Shown here one piece after another: positions 57,020-64,000 of a DNA stretch of 64,000 nucleotides (its first letter is position 1; the number at the start of each line of letters is the position of its first letter). The stretch is from NCBI GenBank assembly GCA_965153455.1, contig OZ234501.1, positions 10,354,001 through 10,418,000 on the forward strand, read 5' to 3'. This DNA is from Sphagnum compactum. Lineage: Eukaryota; Bryophyta; Sphagnopsida; Sphagnales. The position numbers and the translations under genes were made by a program. Under the pieces are notes generated by a model. That model did no database searches, was not told the DNA's origin, and worked only from the letters and a program-made list of their open reading frames with translations.

Positions 57020-60000
57020 GATGTGCCAAGGGTCTTCTATTCCTTTTAACCACATGCTCTTTAAACCAACATTAAAGCCTTCCACATTAATCGCATCAGT
57101 TCATTCGGTTGTTGATTGTCTCCACATAATGTTAGTAACAAGACATGCCTCCAAAGATTTGCGTAATGTAGACAACGACAAGATTGCAATTCAGGTTGTT
57201 TATTTTTTGCCCATTACATTCAACAGGGACATACTCTTTGAAATGCCCCCATTGTCCCCTAATAACCCCCCCTCATCGTAGATACAAGGTATGGATAGAA
57301 AGTATGATGGCCACATTTGGTCCAAAGGTCATCACAACCAATATAAAAAATTGTTTTGGCTTCGGCTTTAGGAAGGCTTGTTGTTTGGGTCACTACGCTA
57401 TTTGTAGATTGATTATGATTACTTCATCCATTTCAATGTTTGCAATGAAATTGCCTGGGTCAAAAAATCGACCCACCTCCTAACAAAAGGATAAGTTGTT
57501 CTTGGGCCTTTGATTTGTCTTTCATTTGTAAATTTTGCAAGTCCCCCCCATTTTGTGTCAACCCTTATAAAGGTTGAATTTACCATGTATCCATTTCAAG
57601 AACTGCGATTCACCTTGGTGTGCATTTCCGCCCTGTTGGAGATGGTAGGTGCAAGGCGACTATGTATGAGAATAAAAAATTGATTGAAAAGGAGGTCAAT
57701 CGAACACCCGATGCCAAAACATTTTCCATCTCTTTAAACGCAACAAATCCTTCTTGGCCAAACATTTGTTTAATAAAAGCAATGATGATAGCCTTGAAGT
57801 TCATCTTGAACAAATTTTAGGAAAAATTCTTTGTTTTGAGCTCGAATGTTTGAAACCTTGTTGCATTGTTCAAGCATCATTTTTAGTGGAGGCTATATTG
57901 ACAACATCCTTGAGTTGAAGTCCAAGAATCGTTACGATTACATTACGGAATGTTGCTTTCTAGGCCAAATTTTTGGTCAGAAGGTCTTCCTTTTTAAGAT
58001 GTCCATTGATGGGGTTAAGAGTGAAATGGGGCTTGTTGCACAAATGTAATCCAAGGGCAATCTAGAAAACTTTTGGATCATGTTTGACAATGGCTTGCCA
58101 TGTTTATGATCTGACTTATTGCAAAGTTATAACCATTACAGTTTGTGACATGCAATTTGAAAACATCGAAGCACAACAAATCATGTGCACAAAGTTCAAC
58201 CACACAATGCTGAAGCATAGGTACCTTGAACCAAACTTCAAAGGATTCATGGCAGACAATGCCCAAGCCAACGAGAATGTTGTCAAAATTGTTTATAGTT
58301 CTGGGGATGCCACTGTTAGGATGGTTGACAAAAAGTGTACATGTTTGTTCCATTTGACTTTAGTTGCTTAATAAGTACACCAAACAATTGATCAAACCTG
58401 AGCTACAAAATTAACACAAGGCCCTCTACTTTGAGTACAAAGTTTTTAGAAGAAGCTGACATTCAATATGCAACTATTCATTGTTGATGGCTTTTGTCGA
58501 TAGCTAAGTTGAATATGGGTTCATGAACTTAGTAATTGGCTTAACTTTTGGCACTTTCGCATCAAATAGTGGGGTAGGTTCATGGCTCATGTAAGAATTT
58601 CCTTTCCTAGATTATGCAAAGGGTTATATTTTATCCTTTTTGTCCCTCCACTTCTGGTCTAATCTTATCATCTTAGTATTTGAAAAAATTCAGCAACGTT
58701 GAAGGGCATATATGCCCACTTGTAATCTTGTTGAATTGTGCATAACATCTGGTTGCCACAATTGAGAAAATGTAGCACCTCCTTATACATAATGACTTGT
58801 AATGACTATGTTTGGATTTTTAAACAATCCACTTATATCAACATTACTTGAAAGAAAGTCCTTTCGAACATAGTCCTAAAAGGAATGAACTCATATTGAA
58901 GAGGGCCCGTGTTTTGAGGGATGCTTCCAAGCTTACAACAGTTATTGCCCATTATGCTTTTAGAACGTCATTCACAACCAGACTCATAATGAAGTTGTTA
59001 ATCTAAATCCAAATCCCAATTAATAAATCTAAGGATATATTAATCACCATATGAATTTGAATAAAGGGTATCCAAGAAAAAAACATTGTTTTGTCACAAT
59101 AATGAAACATTCAATTGTGCATCTAACTTCTTATATTTTCTCAAGGTGGGATAACAATTAATGAGATTATGTGTGGGGATGGCCTTTGGCATATTGATCA
59201 ATGCCTTCCTAGTTTTGTTGTGCAATGTTCTATGTTGCAAAACAATACAAATGTCAAATACATAGGAAGGATCAATACACAAGATGACACGGGAGCCCAA
59301 CTCCATGTTATTTTGGTTTTCGGGTCCAATTTTGATTTAGGGCTCTTAAGCACCATAAGCACCGATTTTGTCTATATGACTTCAACCATTGTGTCAATGG
59401 ATCTATGCAATAATATGTGATTGTTAGGCTGCAAGTCCTAATTGTATCACTTGTTTAACATGGTGTCAACTTCATTAAGAGTGAATGATTTTTGGTATTC
59501 CCCTTACACGTGCAACTTTTTTAGCATAAGGTCAAAATGAATTTATCCTTCTTCTACTTTCATATATTTTACATGATAGGTTATAATGATTGACTATACC
59601 TTTGCATAAATATGGAGACCACATTAGATTTGGAAATTTTTGATGTAACCAATCCCAAAACCTGTCCAATTGTAGTTGGTTTAGAGACTCCTACCTCTTT
59701 TCGATGAAATCATGGTAAAGTAAACCAAATAATTACTTTGCAACATAAATGGAAAATGGCCATCACATAGGCCTTGGTATATTGAATTAAAAAATATTAT
59801 TTACTTCAATGCTTAATTATATGAAGTTTTTCTTATTTTGCTACAATTATATTTAAAAACTACATGTTTAAATTAGGTTTTTATATATTCATCAAAATTC
59901 AAGAAAATGTCACAATGTACAAAGTACATTGCAAGTATATTAAATATTGAATTTTTAGTTTCCACTTTAAACAATTGCCAAGTTCTTTCAACTTGTGCAC

Positions 60001-60570
60001 ATAGAATGTAGTTAACTTGTAGATGCAAGCAGTTGGCCCACATCTCATTGTGGCAAGAATGTGAGAAGGCCTTTAGTGTTCAAATTAACACAACAACACA
60101 AGAAGAACTGGGAGGCCAATAAATTGCTCAATCTTGCTACTAATCTACCCCCTATAGATGTACAACCTCCTAGGTATGGACAAATCTACAACATACTCTT
60201 TGGCCACAAACGTTTCGATGTGACAATTGCAAATTACCTAGGTCGCTCTTGCATATATTTCATTGTCATGTTAGTAGATTTTTTGGGTGGGTGTGGGGCA
60301 TGGGTGCAATGTAAGCACATGTATCATATCTTACAAAACATAATGTATTATTAGCATTCATTCATTATCCCAAATGGAGTTGGGATGAGGTTCAACATTT
60401 GTTGGCACATGCTAAAGCATTTGAGAGCCAATGATATTATAATAAAGTTAGATTTGCATCAATTTTTGGAATTCCTATTTTGTTATCACTATTCAGCGTC
60501 CAATATGTGTACACAACTAGAATTGGCCATGCTAGTGTTAATGGAGAACTTCCAAGGTTGAAATAGGAAA
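57020..60570 (+). pseudogene. Decayed MULE-like transposase
   Basis: Conceptual translation gives an ordered, broken protein. First is a Cys-containing segment (NEIAWVKKSTHLLTKG, about 57450). Then a helical region at 57620-57820 (TPDAKTFSISLNATNPSWPN), and 57890-58050 (YIDNILELKSKNRYDYITEC; MSIDGVKSEMGLVAQM). A DDE-like core lies at 58084-58371 (FKGFMADNAQANENVVKIV, then CTCLFH, like the C..H that follows the second catalytic Asp in MULEs). Much further on is a SWIM-like finger, 60280-60420 (CGAWVQCKHMYHILQNIMYY, HYPKWSWDEVQHLL). At least a dozen stops or frame changes. Assignment to MULEs rests on the core and SWIM-like signature; the exact lineage is uncertain. Confidence 0.55.
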
Positions 60571-61439
60571 AATTAATTTCACAATGTAATGAAAATCATT
60601 TAAAAATATACTATATTTTGATCATCCTGAGATGAGCTAATTGTTTTTGTTCTAGTGAATGCTTCTAGAAAGTGGTTTCCAATTTTCAAAAGACCCCCAA
60701 GTTTATGCGACAATTCAAAACCATCATTTTAACAAATAAACATCTCCAAAAGAAAATAGTTTGTGTGTTTTGAAGCTAGACCTTTGTCCACATGGTAAAA
60801 TAATTTGCACGTCAACAAGGAATCATCTACCATCACTACTACAAAAGTGGGGTGCAATTTACTAGCCTAAATCGCTATGGGACCTTAAAAATGAAATAAC
60901 TTCATTACATTTTACTGATTTCACCCTGCTGAAAGTTATTTCATTATAATATCACTACGTAGACATCATGTTTCATTACTAGTTAACATAATTCACTATT
61001 ATAATTTACTATAGTAAATAGGTTTATTTATATGTTTTTAAAAATATTTTATCTATGCTACTTTATGGTATACCCTATATTATTTTATGCTACTTTAGAT
61101 ATTCTAACTTATATTTTATGTTATTATAAGCTATTATGGATGATTGTACTCTAAACTATTATATGTTATTTTACCTTAAGTATCTTAACTAATTGATTAT
61201 AAGTTTTTAAGTTATTTTAAATTAAATTATTCAATTAACTTGAGGCTATCCCTTATGTTATTTTATTTTAAATTAATATATGTTATTTCAAATTATACTT
61301 TAAATTATTCAAGGTCATTATACTTTATGTTATTATAAATTATTTTATCCTAAGTATAATAACTTAAAATAATCTAAACTAAAATATAATGACCTAAGGT
61401 AAAAATAACTTAGAATTAAAAATAATAACCTATGAAAAA

Positions 61440-62300
61440 TAATTTTAAATACCTATAATATAATAACTACCAATAGCCTATGATATTATAACATAAAATA
61501 TCCAACAGTAATTTATAATATTATTCATCAATAGTTATAATATAACATATAATAGCCACTAATAACCATTAATATAATAACATTAATAACCACCAAACCA
61601 ATAGAATATTCACCAATAGCCATTAATATAATAATCATTGATAACCATCAATATCCACCGATAGAATATTCACTAATAGCCATTAATATAATAATCATTG
61701 ATAACCACCAATATCTACCAATAGAATATTCACCAATAGTCATTAATATAATAATCATTGATAACCACCGATATCCACCAATAAAATATTCACCAATAGC
61801 TATTAATATAATAGTCATTAATAACCACCAATATCCACAATAAAATATTCTCCAATAACCATTAATAGAATAACCACCAATAGCCATTAATAAAATAGTC
61901 ACTAATAGCCATTAATAGAATAGCCATGAATAGCCATTAATAAAATAGCCACAAAGAGCCATTAATAAAATAACCAGCAATAGCCATTAATAGAATAGCC
62001 ATAATAGCCATTAATAGAATAGCCACCAACAGAATAACTATTAATGGCCATTAATATAATAGCCATCAATAGCCATTAATATAATAGCCACCAATAGCCA
62101 TTAATATAATAGCCACTAATAGAAAAACTACTAATGTCCATTAATAGAATAGCCACCAATAACTATTAATAGAATAACCATTAATAGGCATTAATAGGCA
62201 TTAATAACCACCAATAAAATTGGTACCAATAGCCATTAATAACCATTAATAACCCTAATAAAAAACAACCAATAGCCATATATTAGAATTGTTTAGGATT
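61440..62300. repeat. AT-rich tandem array (AATAGCCATTAATA-type) within the CACTA element
   Basis: Dozens of short variant units such as AATAGCCATTAATAGAATAGCC and AATATCCACCAATAGAATATTC. Within 61600-61850 they form a roughly 72-bp higher-order unit (CACCAATAGCCATTAATATA..ATAACCACCAATATCCACC). The minus-strand Ile/Tyr/Gly frame at 61648-61902 is a by-product. Confidence 0.85.
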
Positions 62301-63008
62301 GCCAAAAATAATTTAGGGTGAAATAATTTATAATATACTAAGTAACTTAAGGTGAAATAGCCTATAATAACCTAGAATTGCCAATAATAGCATAAGGTGA
62401 AATAGCTTTCAATAGCCAAAAGTAACTTATAATAGCTGCAAGTAATCTAAATTTAAATAATTTACAATAGCAAAAAATATCATATAATAGCTAAAAAAAC
62501 TTACAATAGTTGAAAATAGCTTAAGGTGAAATAAACTAAAATAGCTAAAAGCAACTTAGAATAACCAAAGTAGCCTAAGGTGAAATAGCAAAAAATAACG
62601 AAAAGTAATTGATAACCATAAATAGTCGTAAATAATATAGGGTGAAATAATTTAAATTAATGAAAAATAGTCATATAATAATTGAAAGTAGCTTAACATA
62701 GGTAGTATTATTATATTAATAAAAAATCCATTTATTAAAACTTTTTTTTGTCAAAAGAATGGTCATTGAAATGTTATTGAACAATGATATTCAACTTTTT
62801 ATTTGTTCAAATGATTTTAAACTTTCAAAAGGAAAATAAATGTAATTATGTACATTATTGAATTTAAAAAAAAAGTAAACTTGAATCATTCCATTTGAAC
62901 AAAATCTCAATAAGATATGAATTTTCAAAGCTTAGGTTTTTGTAATGTTCAAAATGAAGTATTTGATAAATAGAATGTAATGTAACATATTATCACAACA
63001 AGTGGGGT

Positions 63009-63065
63009 GGGTTGATGGTAAGGGTGTTTGCCTCCATTCCAAAGGTCAAGGGATCAAACCTCATG
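63009..63065 (+). repeat. tRNA-derived SINE-like head (Pol III A and B boxes)
   Basis: B-box consensus GWTCRANNC is matched exactly by GATCAAACC (63052-63060). An A-box-like TGGTAAGGGTG lies at 63016-63026 with one mismatch. Spacing is slightly shorter than in a tRNA. The sequence GGGTTGATGGTAAGGGTGT resembles heads of plant SINEs. No cloverleaf can be folded convincingly, so this is a SINE fragment at best. Confidence 0.35.
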
Positions 63066-63506
63066 AACAGTGTTGTGTGTGGTCAACAATGGTATGTTGA
63101 CTGAATATTCTCTTATCGATTTCCTAGAATAAGTGCCTAGGTTGATTACGTGGCCTACCTACCTACCTAGGCTAGGTTTAAAACCTAGCTTAGGTAATGA
63201 CAGGTGTCAATAAGTCATAGGTTTAAAAAATCATGAATTTATCAATAATATTATATATTAAATAATTAAATTTTAATTGATTTCCATGCTAGTTAATTAA
63301 TTAATTAGCAAGTGAATGGTTTGATAAATTTGTATTTCAGTTGAGAGTAACCTTGTTTCACTAGGTACTAATAAAACAATTCATTGTCCGCAGCAATTGG
63401 TCCCCATTCACTAGGGGGTTAAACAATTTCACTAGGTAAAAAGTCCAAATTCACTCAAATTTAGTGAAACCCAAAGTGAACTAGGACGCATTTTGTAGTA
63501 GTGCAT

Positions 63507-64000
63507 GTCACAAAAAGTACAACCACATGGTAGGCAAATATTTGTAGAATATTTGACAATGTGACATGGAACATGCTATAAAGATTATTAGTTGCTCAAT
63601 TGGTCCTGCATCACATGTTACTGTCATTGAAATTTTTTTCTAGGTCATGAATTAAAAACATTTAGGATGGACAAGCTAAGTATATCTAACACAATTTGAA
63701 CTAGTCCATCCATAATCAATTAGAATTGATCATGGCTATTCAATTTACTTTTTCTAGTCAAATGATTGAGAGAAATTGTACTAGAAATAAATAAACTAAA
63801 TCTAACTATATTTGATATTTAACCCATCCAAAGTTGATTGGAATTGATCATGGCTATTGGACTTTCTTTCTAGCCAAACAACTAAAAGCAACTAGGCTAG
63901 AAAAGTTAATTGGATTTGACTATATTTGATCTACCCTATCTAAGGTTGATTACAATTAATTATGGCATTTTAAAAATATCAAATGACCAAAATTTACTAG
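63507..64000. other. AT-rich end of window, nothing identified
   Basis: Two similar stretches (GAATTGATCATGGCTATT at 63723 and 63849) suggest a roughly 125-bp local duplication. No gene. Confidence 0.4.

Larger units (their letters stand above)
60834..63503. mobile_element. Complete non-autonomous CACTA (En/Spm-type) element, 2670 bp
   Basis: Begins CACTACTACAAAAGTGGGGTG (60834) and ends GCATTTTGTAGTAGTG (63503), the classic CACTA terminal inverted repeat. It is flanked on both sides by CAT (60831-60833 and 63504-63506), a perfect 3-bp target duplication. Both subterminal zones repeat TTCACTAGG/TTACTAG-like motifs, as expected for transposase binding. No transposase frame is present, so mobility would need an autonomous partner. 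The interior is AT-rich with a tandem array and a Pol III-box-bearing segment. Confidence 0.93.

Noticed and set aside
61648-61902. Minus-strand Ile/Tyr/Gly repeat frame
   Set aside because: By-product of the AT-rich tandem array inside the CACTA element.

Overview
The window looks like nuclear DNA of a land plant with a large, repeat-filled genome. It is AT-rich, has one clear spliced gene, and is otherwise made of decayed plant-type transposons (hAT, Ty3/gypsy, CACTA, a probable MULE, MITEs) and minisatellites. Gene introns are short, with GT..AG borders. The species cannot be named from the sequence. No tRNA, rRNA, organelle insert or CRISPR array was seen.

The one convincing gene is on the minus strand at 19940-27799. 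Seven exons can be joined with GT..AG borders and matching phases into a 6084-nt reading frame (2027 codons plus stop). The product is a very acidic, low-complexity protein. It starts MGQC (possible lipid anchor), carries about 33 tandem copies of a roughly 41-residue Glu/Pro/Thr/Ala repeat in one giant exon, and ends in five short exons. Four of these (exons 3-6) are symmetric phase-1 exons with related ends, so they probably arose by exon duplication. A short upstream ORF overlaps its start codon. I do not recognise the family; this is the best candidate for something undescribed.

Layout. 1-600: GC-richer leader-like DNA with a G-run. 0.6-1.6 kb: decayed tandem repeat. 3.6-5.7 kb: fossil hAT transposase (+). 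7.9-19 kb: mostly featureless AT-rich DNA with three copies of a MITE family (a fourth lies at 45.4 kb). 19.9-27.8 kb: the acidic repeat gene. 29.9-30.6 kb: a possible spliced minus-strand transcript leader. 31.3-31.5 kb: C-rich/GC-rich patch. 32.57-32.96 kb: 47-bp hairpin minisatellite. 38.8-44.55 kb: a hAT element with recognisable terminal inverted repeats, decayed minus-strand transposase, a nested 0.9-kb repeat and an internal minisatellite. 49.1-50.6 kb: second copy of the 0.9-kb repeat inside a 28-bp inverted repeat. 53.4-55.9 kb: decayed Ty3/gypsy pol (-). 57.0-60.6 kb: decayed MULE-like transposase (+). 60.83-63.50 kb: a structurally complete non-autonomous CACTA element with a CAT target duplication.

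No transposase frame is intact, so the elements look dead or non-autonomous. Element names come from protein motifs read by eye and from remembered families; no database search was possible.
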